Assembly: GCF_003852895.1 (NCBI RefSeq)
Contig: NZ_QUSW01000005.1
Span: 186,001-250,000, forward strand
Direction of reading: 5' to 3'
Source of the DNA: Rhizobacter terrae
GTDB taxonomy: Bacteria; Pseudomonadota; Gammaproteobacteria; Burkholderiales; Burkholderiaceae_C
DNA: 64,000 nt
In this document: piece after piece, positions 35,195-42,788 of the stretch
Numbering within the stretch: position 1 is the first letter of the stretch
How the letters are laid out: each line of letters starts with the position of its first letter
The notes under the pieces: generated by a model
Databases searched by the model: none
What the model was told of the DNA's origin: nothing
What the model saw: the letters and a program-made list of their open reading frames with translations, nothing else
Position numbers and translations under genes: made by a program

Positions 35195-35458
35195 ATGCGG
35201 GCGCATTCCAACTTCGCCGAGTATGTGCCGCTGGCCTTGCTGCTGCTGGCCTTCATGGAAACCGGTGGCGCGGGACCCGTGTTCCTCCACGCGATGGGTG
35301 CTTCACTCCTGGTCGGCCGCGTCGTGCACGCCTACGGCGTCAGCCAGCTGAAGGAGAGGTTTGCTTTCCGCGTCGTCGGAATGACGCTGACCTTCGTGCC
35401 GCTGCTCGCTTGCGCCAGCCGCCTGCTGATTCAGCGCCTGCCTTTGGCGTTCCTTTAG
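35195..35458 (+). pseudogene. 5'-truncated MAPEG-family membrane protein
   Basis: 87 codons matching the last two thirds of a MAPEG protein: RAHSNFAEYVPLALLLLAFMET, LHAMGASLLVGRVVHAYGVS and FRVVGMTLTF. Full-length members are about 130 aa with a first helix before the RAHSNFAEY motif. Translating back in frame still gives RRTLRAM before the motif, then the TGA ending the preceding gene, so the missing part was replaced rather than misread. It may be expressed from its ATG but would lack helix 1. Confidence 0.6.
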
Positions 35459-35524
35459 ACGAGAGCGACCGCGGGCGTAGAGTCGCTGCCGGACGCTTCT
35501 CCAGCTTCGACATTGGCGACCCGC

Positions 35525-35959
35525 ATGCGCACCATCCTTCTTGCAGTCCTCGTTCTTTCCACCCCCGCCTTCGCCGCCGACCCGCTGCCCGGCAAGAAGT
35601 GCTTCCACCTCGATGCCGCCGGCGAGAAGGCCATCGGCTACTGCCAGGCCGTGCGCATCGGCGACACGCTGCACATCTCGGGCAGCGTGGGGGCAGGGGA
35701 GATGAAGGTGGCCATGGCACACGCCTATGACGAGATCCGGCAGACGCTGCAAGCCCACGGCCTGAGCTTTCGCAACGTGGTGAAGGAAAACCTCTACACC
35801 ACGCGCCTGGACGAGGTCATCAGGAACCAGGACCTTCGGCGCAAGTACTACGTGGACAATGACTTCCCCGCGGCGACCTGGGTTCAGGTGCAACGCCTGT
35901 ACGACCCGTCGCTGGTCGTCGAAGTCGAGGTGACGGCGGTCTTCCCGCCGGGGAAATGA
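35525..35959 (+). CDS. RidA-family protein with signal peptide
   Basis: 144 aa. The signal peptide MRTILLAVLVLSTPAFAA places this RidA homologue outside the cytoplasm, unlike the classical enamine/imine deaminase. The YjgF fold is visible: GYCQAVRIGDTLHISGSVG, YDEIRQTLQAHGLSFRNVVKENLYTT, RRKYYVDNDFPAATWVQVQRLYDPSLVVEVEVTAVF. The active-site Arg of true RidA (in the RxxxxV-type C-terminal strand) appears replaced by QRLYDPS, so deaminase activity is doubtful. It stands alone. Confidence 0.82.
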   Translation: MRTILLAVLVLSTPAFAADPLPGKKCFHLDAAGEKAIGYCQAVRIGDTLHISGSVGAGEMKVAMAHAYDEIRQTLQAHGLSFRNVVKENLYTTRLDEVIRNQDLRRKYYVDNDFPAATWVQVQRLYDPSLVVEVEVTAVFPPGK

Positions 35960-36020
35960 GCAGCCGACTCTAGAACGCCAGCCAGCCATGCAGGGCCGGA
36001 GTGGGTGCTGTAGCATCCAC

Positions 36021-36039
36021 ATGTCTCCATTGGAGACAT
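36021..36039. promoter_or_regulatory. Palindrome ATGTCTCC-ATT-GGAGACAT
   Basis: A perfect 8-bp-arm inverted repeat ending 12 bp before the thioesterase start. The next gene but one encodes a TetR regulator, and this size and symmetry suit a TetR operator controlling the two-gene unit. Confidence 0.65.
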
Positions 36040-36051
36040 CAAGGAGTTTCC

Positions 36052-36561
36052 ATGGGAATGAAGACGGCCGTGTCGGCCACCGTGTCCAGAACCCTTTTCT
36101 TCGTGAGGTCCCCGATGATTTACGAGCAGATCAAGAAGCAGGCGATCGAGACGGTTCCCTTCGCCAAATTCACCGGCGTCGTCGCCACCGAGGCCGGTCG
36201 CGGCACGGGCCAGGCGCGGCTCGCGCAGCGCACGGAGGTGTCCAACCACGTGGGCACGGTGCACGCCGCGGCGCTGTTCGCGCTGGGCGAGGCGGCGTCG
36301 GGCATTGCCATGGCAGGTGCGCTGGCGCCGATGATCCTCGCGGTGCGTCCGGTCGCGGCCGACGGTCGCATCCAGTACCTCAAGCCTGCCAAGGGCACCA
36401 TCACCGCCAGCGCACAGGTCAAGGGCGAGCCCGATGCGCTGGTGGACGAGCTGAAGCAGCAAGGCAAGACGCGCTTCGACGTGCAGGTGCAGCTGGTGGA
36501 CGAGAGCAAGGTGGTGGTGGCCGAAATGACAGTAGAGTGGCACGCCCGACTCAAGTCCTGA
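36052..36561 (+). CDS. Hotdog-fold thioesterase (DUF4442/PaaI-like)
   Basis: 169 aa from an ATG with a strong AAGGAG site. Homologues usually begin nearer MIYEQIKKQAIETVPFAKFTG (ATG at 36115, also with a fair site), so about 21 leading residues may be untranslated. The hotdog core is seen in NHVGTVHAAALFALGEAASGIAM, RIQYLKPAKGTITASAQV and RFDVQVQLVDESKVVVAEMTVEWHARL. It should cleave an acyl-CoA. It is seven bases upstream of a TetR regulator and downstream of a palindromic operator, so the pair is probably self-regulated by an acyl-CoA or a related ligand. Confidence 0.82.
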   Translation: MGMKTAVSATVSRTLFFVRSPMIYEQIKKQAIETVPFAKFTGVVATEAGRGTGQARLAQRTEVSNHVGTVHAAALFALGEAASGIAMAGALAPMILAVRPVAADGRIQYLKPAKGTITASAQVKGEPDALVDELKQQGKTRFDVQVQLVDESKVVVAEMTVEWHARLKS

Positions 36562-36568
36562 CGCCTTC

Positions 36569-37171
36569 ATGCCCGAACCCGCCGCCGCGCCACGCACCCG
36601 CTTCCACCATGGCGACCTGCACGCGCAGGCGCTGGCCGCGGCGCGCGAACTGGTGGCCCGCTCTGGCGTCGACGAACTCGTGCTGCGCGAGGTGGCGTCC
36701 ACGGCCGGCGTGAACCACCGCGCGCTGTACCGGCACTTTCCGGACAAGCGCGCGCTCATCCTCCAGTTGGCCGCTCAGGAGCTGGACACGCTGGTGCGGG
36801 CCATGGACGTGGCCCTGGCTTGCGCCCATGCCGCCAACGGCCCTCGCGTGATGATGGAGGTCTACGTCGGCTACGCGCTGGAGCAGCCGCACCTCTACGA
36901 GATGGTGTTCTCCCTGCCGCTGCGCGATGACGTGGACCAGGAGACCGAGGTCGGCCAGGAAGTCCGCAAGCTCATCCGCCTGGCCGCACGCGTCTTTGCC
37001 AGGGAAGGCGACACCCCCACCATCACCCGCGACAGGGTCGTGCGCGCCTGGGCCGCGGCCCACGGGCTGGCACTGTTGATGCGTCGGGGCGCATTGCGCG
37101 CAGGTGACCGCCGCGCCACCGAACGCTACATCGTCGATGCATCGCTGCTTGCCGCGGGCGAGTCATCATGA
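36569..37171 (+). CDS. TetR-family regulator (WHG-type C-terminal domain)
   Basis: 200 aa. The N-terminal HTH is typical: HHGDLHAQALAAARELVARSGVDELVLREVASTAGVNHRALYRHFPDKRALI. The ligand-binding half includes VMMEVYVGYALEQPHLYEMVFSLPL, a TetR_C_33/WHG-like arrangement. It follows the thioesterase gene by seven bases in one unit. The palindrome at 36021-36039 is its probable operator. The inducer is likely a fatty acyl compound, by association only. Confidence 0.88.
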   Translation: MPEPAAAPRTRFHHGDLHAQALAAARELVARSGVDELVLREVASTAGVNHRALYRHFPDKRALILQLAAQELDTLVRAMDVALACAHAANGPRVMMEVYVGYALEQPHLYEMVFSLPLRDDVDQETEVGQEVRKLIRLAARVFAREGDTPTITRDRVVRAWAAAHGLALLMRRGALRAGDRRATERYIVDASLLAAGESS

Positions 37172-37189
37172 CCCCGCGATGAAAAGCCC

Positions 37190-37224
37190 TGTCCGCCAAT
37201 CGGTCGCCGCCTGATTGCCGGACA
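37190..37224 (+). terminator. Hairpin after the TetR gene
   Basis: Arms TGTCCGCCAATC and GATTGCCGGACA pair at 11 of 12 positions around an 11-base loop. There is no T-run, so this is a weak or Rho-assisted terminator candidate 18 bp after the TetR stop. Confidence 0.4.
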
Positions 37225-37238
37225 ATGACTTTCCGCAA

Positions 37239-37259
37239 AGCGTCCGATGGTCGGACGCT
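37239..37259. promoter_or_regulatory. Palindrome AGCGTCCGA-TGG-TCGGACGCT, possible enhancer site
   Basis: Perfect 9-bp arms about 95 bp upstream of the -24 element of the sigma-54 promoter at 37344. This is the usual distance and form of an upstream activating sequence for a sigma-54 activator dimer. It could instead be a simple stem-loop. Confidence 0.5.
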
Positions 37260-37343
37260 GCATCGAGGCTTTCGGTCCCGCACAGGGTGTCCCAGGCTGC
37301 TGCGCCTGATGTTTCTTGAGGGTTTGCACTGAGTTGGCGCGCG

Positions 37344-37358
37344 TGGCATGGGCTTTGC
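37344..37358 (+). promoter_or_regulatory. Sigma-54 promoter (TGGCATG-N4-TTGC)
   Basis: The sequence TGGCATGGGCTTTGC has the invariant GG and GC exactly ten bases apart and matches the consensus at every conserved position but one. Transcription would start near 37370, about 25 bp before the binding-protein ATG at 37395. It should drive the ABC/PHB depolymerase operon. Confidence 0.75.
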
Positions 37359-37394
37359 GAACTGGGACCGAACAATTCTCAGGAGACAAGACCC

Positions 37395-38597
37395 ATGACC
37401 CGAGTCACCCCCCGTCGCTTGCTGCTGGCGTCGCTCGTCGCCACCGCCCTGGCCGCACCGCTGCTGGCCCAGGCGGCCGATGCGAAGGAGATCCGCATCG
37501 CCCACGTCTACAGCAAGACCGGTCCGCTCGAAGCCTATGGCAAGCAGACGCAGACCGGCCTGATGATGGGCCTGGAGTACGCCACGCAAGGCACGATGAC
37601 TGTCAACGGCAAGAAGCTGGTGGTCATCGAGAAGGACGACCAGGGCAAGCCCGACGTGGGCAAGAGCCTGCTGGCCACGGCCTATGGTGACGACAAGGCC
37701 GACATCGCAGTGGGCCCGTCGTCTTCCGGCGTGGCGCTGGCGCTGCTGCCGGTGGCCGAGGAATACAAGAAGATCCTGCTGGTGGAGCCCGCCGTGGCCG
37801 ACTCCATCACCGGCGACAAGTGGAACAAGTACATCTTCCGCACCGGCCGCAACAGCTCGCAGGACGCGATCTCCAACGCGGTGACGCTGGACAAGGCCGG
37901 CACCAACATCGTCACGCTGGCGCAGGACTATGCCTTCGGCCGCGACGGCGTGAAGGCCTTCAAGGACTCGATCAAGAACGCCAAGATCGTCCATGAGGAA
38001 TACCTGCCGGCCAACACCACCGACTTCACGGCCGGCGCGCAGCGCATCATCGACAAGTTGAAGGACCTGCCCGGCCGCAAGGTGATCTGGATCGTCTGGG
38101 CCGGCGCCGGCAACCCGTTCAAGATCGCCGACCTGGACTTGAAGCGCTACGGCATCGAGATCTCCACCGGCGGCAACATCCTGCCGGCGATGGCCGCCTA
38201 CAAGAACTTCCCCGGCATGGAAGGCGCCACCTACTACTACTTCGGCATTCCGAAGAACCCGGCCAATGAATGGCTGGTGGCCAACCACTACAAGAAGTTC
38301 CAGAACCCGCCGGACTTCTTCACCGCGGGCGGCATGTCCGCCGGCATCGCGCTGGTGGAGGCGCTCAAGAAGACGGGCGGCGACACCAATACCGAGAAGC
38401 TCATCAAGACCATGGAAGGCATGAGCTTCGACACGCCCAAGGGCAAGATGACCTTCCGCAAGGAAGACCACCAGGCCATGCAGAGTATGTACCACTTCAA
38501 GATCAAGGTGGACCCGGCCTTCCCGTGGGGCGTGCCCGAGCTCGTGCGTGAGATCAAGCCCGAAGAGATGAACGTGCCCATCAAGAACAAGCGCTGA
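37395..38597 (+). CDS. HAAT-family ABC transporter substrate-binding protein
   Basis: 400 aa. The signal peptide RRLLLASLVATALAAPLLAQA precedes a LivJ-type two-lobe fold: IRIAHVYSKTGPLEAYGKQTQTGLMMGLE, VVIEKDDQGKPDVGKSLLA, LTLDKAGTNIVTLAQDYAFGRDGVKAF and FFTAGGMSAGIALVEALKKTGGD. The ATG follows AGGAGA. It is separated from the other transporter genes by a PHB depolymerase gene and a hairpin, an arrangement that would favour high levels of the binding protein. The ligand could be 3-hydroxybutyrate or a short oligomer, an inference from that neighbour. Confidence 0.9.
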   Translation: MTRVTPRRLLLASLVATALAAPLLAQAADAKEIRIAHVYSKTGPLEAYGKQTQTGLMMGLEYATQGTMTVNGKKLVVIEKDDQGKPDVGKSLLATAYGDDKADIAVGPSSSGVALALLPVAEEYKKILLVEPAVADSITGDKWNKYIFRTGRNSSQDAISNAVTLDKAGTNIVTLAQDYAFGRDGVKAFKDSIKNAKIVHEEYLPANTTDFTAGAQRIIDKLKDLPGRKVIWIVWAGAGNPFKIADLDLKRYGIEISTGGNILPAMAAYKNFPGMEGATYYYFGIPKNPANEWLVANHYKKFQNPPDFFTAGGMSAGIALVEALKKTGGDTNTEKLIKTMEGMSFDTPKGKMTFRKEDHQAMQSMYHFKIKVDPAFPWGVPELVREIKPEEMNVPIKNKR

Positions 38598-38605
38598 CCG
38601 CGCGA

Positions 38606-38630
38606 GGCCTCCCTCCCAACGAGGGAGGCC
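38606..38630 (+). terminator. Hairpin after the binding-protein gene
   Basis: Perfect 10-bp stem GGCCTCCCTC/GAGGGAGGCC with a five-base loop, nine bases after the stop. There is no T-run. It is probably a partial terminator or RNA-stabilising stem between a highly expressed binding-protein gene and the rest of the operon. Confidence 0.55.
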
Positions 38631-38724
38631 GGCTCCCGCCCAGGGAGTCCAGCAGCTTCCGCGAAGAGAAGCCTGCGACAACGATCCTTCCGAACAACAG
38701 GGAGGGCCACAGGAGACAAGAGAC

Positions 38725-40215
38725 ATGAGACTGGTTCGATGGAACAGGTGGCTGGCCGCCCTCATGGCGGTCACCGCCGTCGCGGCGCAGGCCGCAGCGC
38801 AGTTGCCCAAGCTGAATGTCGACAAGACCAACATCACGGTGTCAGGCCTTTCCGCCGGTGGCTTCATGGCCAACCAGCTGGGCATCGCCTACTCCGGCAC
38901 CTTCAAGGGCGTGGGCGTGTTCGCCGGCGGCCCGTACATGTGCGCGGGGCACAGCAACTACACCGCGTGCATGTACAACGCGACCATCAGCGCGAGCATG
39001 CTGAGCACCATGCAGGCCGACATCAACAACTGGAGCGGCAGCGCCATCGACAACAAGGCCAACATCGCCGGCCAGAAGATCTTCATGTTCGTGGGCAACA
39101 GCGACACCACCGTCGGCCCCAACCCCATGAACGGGCTGCAGACGCAGTACGCCAACAACGGCGTTCCCGCGGGCAACCTCGACTACATCCGCCGCGACGG
39201 CGCCGCCCACGTCTTCCCGACCGACTTCGACAGCACCGGCAACAACGCCTGCAACAGCACCTCGTCGCCCTACATCAGCAACTGCGGCTACGACGGGGCC
39301 AAGGCGGTGCTCAGCAAGTTCTACGGCACGCTGAATGCACGCAACGATTCGCCGGCCGCGGGCAACTACATCGAGTTCGACCAGACGGCCTTCATCAACA
39401 ACCCCGGCGTCGCGCCCACCGGCTGGATCTACGTGCCGGCCAACTGCGCCGCCGGTGCGCAGTGCAGGCTGCACCTCGCGCTGCACGGCTGCAAGCAGGA
39501 ATACGGCAGCGTGGGCGACAAGTTCGTGAAGAACACCGGCTACACCCGCTGGGCCGACACCAACAGCATCATCGTGCTGTTCCCGCAGGCACGGGCCGAC
39601 AACACGGCGCACAGCACACCCGCCAGCAGCATGCTGCCCAACCCGAACGCCTGCTGGGACTGGGTGGGCTGGTACGGCAGCAACTTCGCGCAGAAGGCCG
39701 GCGCGCAGGCCGCAGCGCTCAAGGCCATGGTGGACCAGGTGTCCTCAGGCACGGGCGGCGGAGGCGGCGGCACGCTGCCCGCGCCGACGGGCGTGGCCAC
39801 CTCGGGCGCGACCAGCTCCACCATGGTCATCTCCTGGGCATCCGTGAGCGGCGCGAGCGGCTACAACGTCTACCGCGGCCCCAACCAGGTGAACCCCTCG
39901 CTCGTGACGGGCACCAGCTACACCGACATCGGCCTGTCGCCCGGCACCACCTACAGCTGGACGGTGCGCGCCGTGGACGCCAACGGCGTGGAAGGCGCGG
40001 CATCGAGCGCGGCCACCGGCACCACCACCGGCAGCGCAGCCACCTGCTACACCGCATCGAACTACGCGCACACCATGGCCGGCCGTGCCTACGCGGTGAT
40101 GGGCTACACCTACGCGAACGGCTCGAACCAATACATGGGCTTGTGGAACATCTTCTACACGACCACGCTCAAGCAGACGGGCCCCAACTACTACGTGATC
40201 GGAACCTGTCCCTGA
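38725..40215 (+). CDS. Extracellular poly(3-hydroxybutyrate) depolymerase, type 2 catalytic domain
   Basis: 496 aa. The signal peptide ends near AAQAAAQ. The lipase box GLSAG (S43) is close to the N-terminus, the Asp (D127 in GNSDTTV) and His (H162 in AAHVFPTDF) follow, and the oxyanion HGC (254-256) comes last: the order of type 2 PHB depolymerases. A Gly-rich linker leads to a fibronectin type III domain (about 350-435) and then a C-terminal segment (TASNYAHTMAGRAYAVMGYTYANGS) found in such enzymes as a substrate-binding region. It should release 3-hydroxybutyrate and oligomers outside the cell. AGGAGA precedes the ATG. It lies inside an ABC importer operon. Confidence 0.9.
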   Translation: MRLVRWNRWLAALMAVTAVAAQAAAQLPKLNVDKTNITVSGLSAGGFMANQLGIAYSGTFKGVGVFAGGPYMCAGHSNYTACMYNATISASMLSTMQADINNWSGSAIDNKANIAGQKIFMFVGNSDTTVGPNPMNGLQTQYANNGVPAGNLDYIRRDGAAHVFPTDFDSTGNNACNSTSSPYISNCGYDGAKAVLSKFYGTLNARNDSPAAGNYIEFDQTAFINNPGVAPTGWIYVPANCAAGAQCRLHLALHGCKQEYGSVGDKFVKNTGYTRWADTNSIIVLFPQARADNTAHSTPASSMLPNPNACWDWVGWYGSNFAQKAGAQAAALKAMVDQVSSGTGGGGGGTLPAPTGVATSGATSSTMVISWASVSGASGYNVYRGPNQVNPSLVTGTSYTDIGLSPGTTYSWTVRAVDANGVEGAASSAATGTTTGSAATCYTASNYAHTMAGRAYAVMGYTYANGSNQYMGLWNIFYTTTLKQTGPNYYVIGTCP

Positions 40216-40236
40216 CCGGGACGTGAACAACGCGAC

Positions 40237-40992
40237 ATGCTCGAAACCAGGAACCTCACCATCCGCTTCGGCGGGCACGTGGCGGTGGACCACGTGAGTT
40301 GCAGCTTCGCGCCGGGGACGCTGACGGCCATCGTCGGCCCCAACGGCGCGGGCAAGACCACCTACTTCAACCTGGTCTCGGGCCAGTTGCGTGCGAGCGA
40401 AGGGCAGGTGCTGCTCGACGGCGTGGACATCACCACGGAGCCGCCGTCGTCGCGCACGCACCGGGGCCTGGGCCGCGCGTTCCAGCTCACGCAGTTGTTT
40501 CCCAATCTCTCCGTGTTGGAAAACGTGCGGCTCGCGGTGCAGGCCCGCCGCAAGGAAGGCCTGAACCTGTGGTCGGTGTGGCTGGACCACCGCGAGACCC
40601 TGGCCCGCGCCCGCGAGCTGGTGGACCGCGTGAAGCTTGGCGACCGTGCCGATGCCCCGGCCAGCAGCCTGCCGCACGGCGACCAACGCAAGCTCGAGGT
40701 GGCCATGCTGATGGCACTCGAGCCCAAGGTGTACATGTTCGACGAACCCACCGCCGGCATGAGCGTGGATGACGTTCCAGTGATCCTGGACCTCATCCGC
40801 GCACTCAAGGCCGAGCGCGACAAGACCATCCTGCTCGTCGAACACAAGATGGACGTGGTGCGCGAGCTGGCCGACCGCATCATCGTGCTGCACAACGGAC
40901 AGCTGGTGGCCGACGGCGACCCGGCGGAGGTCATCGCCTCGCCGGTGGTGCAGAACGCCTACCTGGGCCTGGCCGTGGCGGAGGCCGCATGA
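40237..40992 (+). CDS. HAAT ABC transporter ATPase (LivG type)
   Basis: 251 aa. Walker A GPNGAGKTT, Q-loop and RTHRGLGRAFQLTQLFPNLSVLENV, a signature degenerated to LPHGDQRKLEVAMLMAL, Walker B VYMFDEPTAGMS and the switch histidine in LLVEHKMDVV. It pairs with the LivF-type ATPase to drive import. The LSGGQ motif reads LPHGDQ, common in LivG proteins. It is 21 bp after the PHB depolymerase stop and overlaps the next gene by four bases. Confidence 0.92.
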   Translation: MLETRNLTIRFGGHVAVDHVSCSFAPGTLTAIVGPNGAGKTTYFNLVSGQLRASEGQVLLDGVDITTEPPSSRTHRGLGRAFQLTQLFPNLSVLENVRLAVQARRKEGLNLWSVWLDHRETLARARELVDRVKLGDRADAPASSLPHGDQRKLEVAMLMALEPKVYMFDEPTAGMSVDDVPVILDLIRALKAERDKTILLVEHKMDVVRELADRIIVLHNGQLVADGDPAEVIASPVVQNAYLGLAVAEAA

Positions 40993-41741
40993 GCGAGCAA
41001 GCCATCCTCAAGCTCGAAGGCGTGCACACGCACATCGGGGCGTATCACATCCTCCATGGCGTGGACTTCGAGGTGCCGACCGGCCAGGTGACGATGCTGC
41101 TGGGCCGCAACGGCGCCGGCAAGACCACCACGCTGCGCACCATCATGGGCCTGTGGCAAGCCTCGCGGGGCCACGTCTTCTTCGACGGCCGCGCCATCGG
41201 CGGCGAGAAGGGGCGGCTCACAACGCCTGACATCTCCACCCTCGGCATCGCCTACGTGCCTGAGAACATGGGCATCTTCAGCGACCTCTCGGTGCGCGAG
41301 AACATCCTGCTCGCGGCCCGCAAGGCGCGCAGCGTGGACGACATCGACACGCAACGGCTGGAGTGGCTGTTCGGCCTCTTCCCCGCCATCCGCAAGTTCT
41401 GGCTGTACCCCGCCGGCAAGCTCTCCGGCGGGCAAAAGCAGATGCTCGCCATCTGCCGCGCCATGATCGAGCCGCGCCGGCTGCTGCTCATCGACGAGCC
41501 CAGCAAGGGCCTGGCGCCGGCCATCGTGCAGAACCTCATCGCCGCCTTGCGCGAGCTCAAGGCCACGCAGACCACGGTGCTCCTTGTGGAGCAGAACTTC
41601 TCCATGGCCAAGGCGCTGGGCGACCGAGTCGCCGTGATGGACGACGGCCGCATCGTGCACAAGGGCGAGATGGCCGAGCTGGCGCAGGACGAATCCCTGC
41701 AACAGCGGCTCCTGGGCTTGTCATTGGGAGCGCATCAATGA
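40989..41741 (+). CDS. HAAT ABC transporter ATPase (LivF type)
   Basis: 250 aa. Walker A GRNGAGKTTTLRTIMGLW, signature LSGGQKQMLAICRAM, Walker B LLLIDEPSKGLAP, with TLGIAYVPENMGIFSDLSVRENILL between. LivF-type ATPases carry the shorter C-terminus seen here. Start and stop overlap both neighbours in ATGA fashion, so livG-livF-livH-like genes are translationally coupled. Confidence 0.92.
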   Translation: MSEQAILKLEGVHTHIGAYHILHGVDFEVPTGQVTMLLGRNGAGKTTTLRTIMGLWQASRGHVFFDGRAIGGEKGRLTTPDISTLGIAYVPENMGIFSDLSVRENILLAARKARSVDDIDTQRLEWLFGLFPAIRKFWLYPAGKLSGGQKQMLAICRAMIEPRRLLLIDEPSKGLAPAIVQNLIAALRELKATQTTVLLVEQNFSMAKALGDRVAVMDDGRIVHKGEMAELAQDESLQQRLLGLSLGAHQ

Positions 41742-42775
41742 ACACTGTCGCGACGCCCATGCCGAGCACTGCCACCCCAACCGCCTCCGCCATCCCCAAG
41801 GCCAGCTTCGACTGGCTGCCCATGGCCCTGGTGGCCGTGCTCGCGCTCGCCGGCCTGCCGCTCATCGGCTCGCCCTCCACCTGGCTCACGCTCACCGTCG
41901 CGGGCCTGGCGATGGGCATGATCGTCTTCATCATCGCCTCCGGCCTCACCCTGGTGTTCGGCCTGATGGACGTGCTGAACTTCGGCCATGGCGTGTTCAT
42001 CGCCATGGGCGCCTTCGTCGCCATGAGCGTGCTGGGCTTCATGCCGAACTGGACGGCCTCCTCCAGCCTGTGGATGAACCTGGGGGCCATCGTGCCGGCC
42101 ATGCTCGCGGCCATGCTCGTCGCCGGCGTGGTGGGTCTGGCCTTCGAGCGGCTGCTGGTACGGCCGGTGTACGGCCAGCATCTCAAGCAGATCCTCATCA
42201 CCATGGGCGGCATGATCGTCGGCGAGGAGATCATCAAGGTCATCTGGGGCCCTGGCCCGCAGGCGCTGCCGCTGCCCGAGGCGCTCAAGGGCGCGCTGGT
42301 GTTCGGCGACGCGGCGGTCGAGAAATTCCGCCTGCTCGCGGTGGTGATCGGCGCGCTCGTGCTGGCCGCCATGCTCTTCACCCTCAACCGCACCAAGATC
42401 GGCCTGCTCATCCGAGCCGGCGTGCAGGACCGCGAGATGGTGGAGTCGCTGGGCTACCGCATCCGCCGCCTGTTCATCGGCGTGTTCGTGGCGGGCTCCG
42501 CGCTCGCCGGGCTGGGCGGCAGCCTGTGGGCGATGTACCAGCAAGGCGTCAGCCCGCAGATGGGCGCGAGCGTGAACGTGCTCATCTTCATCGTCATCAT
42601 CATTGGCGGTCTGGGCTCCACGCTCGGTTGCTTCGTCGGCGCGCTGCTCATCGGCCTGCTCGCCAACTACGTGGGCTTCCTGGCGCCCAAGGTGGCGATG
42701 TTCTCCAACATCGGCCTGATGGTGCTGGTGCTGCTGTGGCGGCCGCAGGGCCTGTACCCCGTGGCGAACCGGTGA
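41738..42775 (+). CDS. HAAT ABC transporter permease (LivH type)
   Basis: 345 aa from the ATG overlapping the livF-type stop; the longer frame to 41363 is not real. About eight membrane helices with the family motifs IIASGLTLVFGLMDVLNFGHGVFIAMGAF and the coupling segment RAGVQDREMVESLGYRIRRLF. A polar N-terminal extension of about 25 residues (Thr/Pro-rich) is a small peculiarity. Confidence 0.92.
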   Translation: MNTVATPMPSTATPTASAIPKASFDWLPMALVAVLALAGLPLIGSPSTWLTLTVAGLAMGMIVFIIASGLTLVFGLMDVLNFGHGVFIAMGAFVAMSVLGFMPNWTASSSLWMNLGAIVPAMLAAMLVAGVVGLAFERLLVRPVYGQHLKQILITMGGMIVGEEIIKVIWGPGPQALPLPEALKGALVFGDAAVEKFRLLAVVIGALVLAAMLFTLNRTKIGLLIRAGVQDREMVESLGYRIRRLFIGVFVAGSALAGLGGSLWAMYQQGVSPQMGASVNVLIFIVIIIGGLGSTLGCFVGALLIGLLANYVGFLAPKVAMFSNIGLMVLVLLWRPQGLYPVANR

Positions 42776-42788
42776 GGAGGCGCACGAC

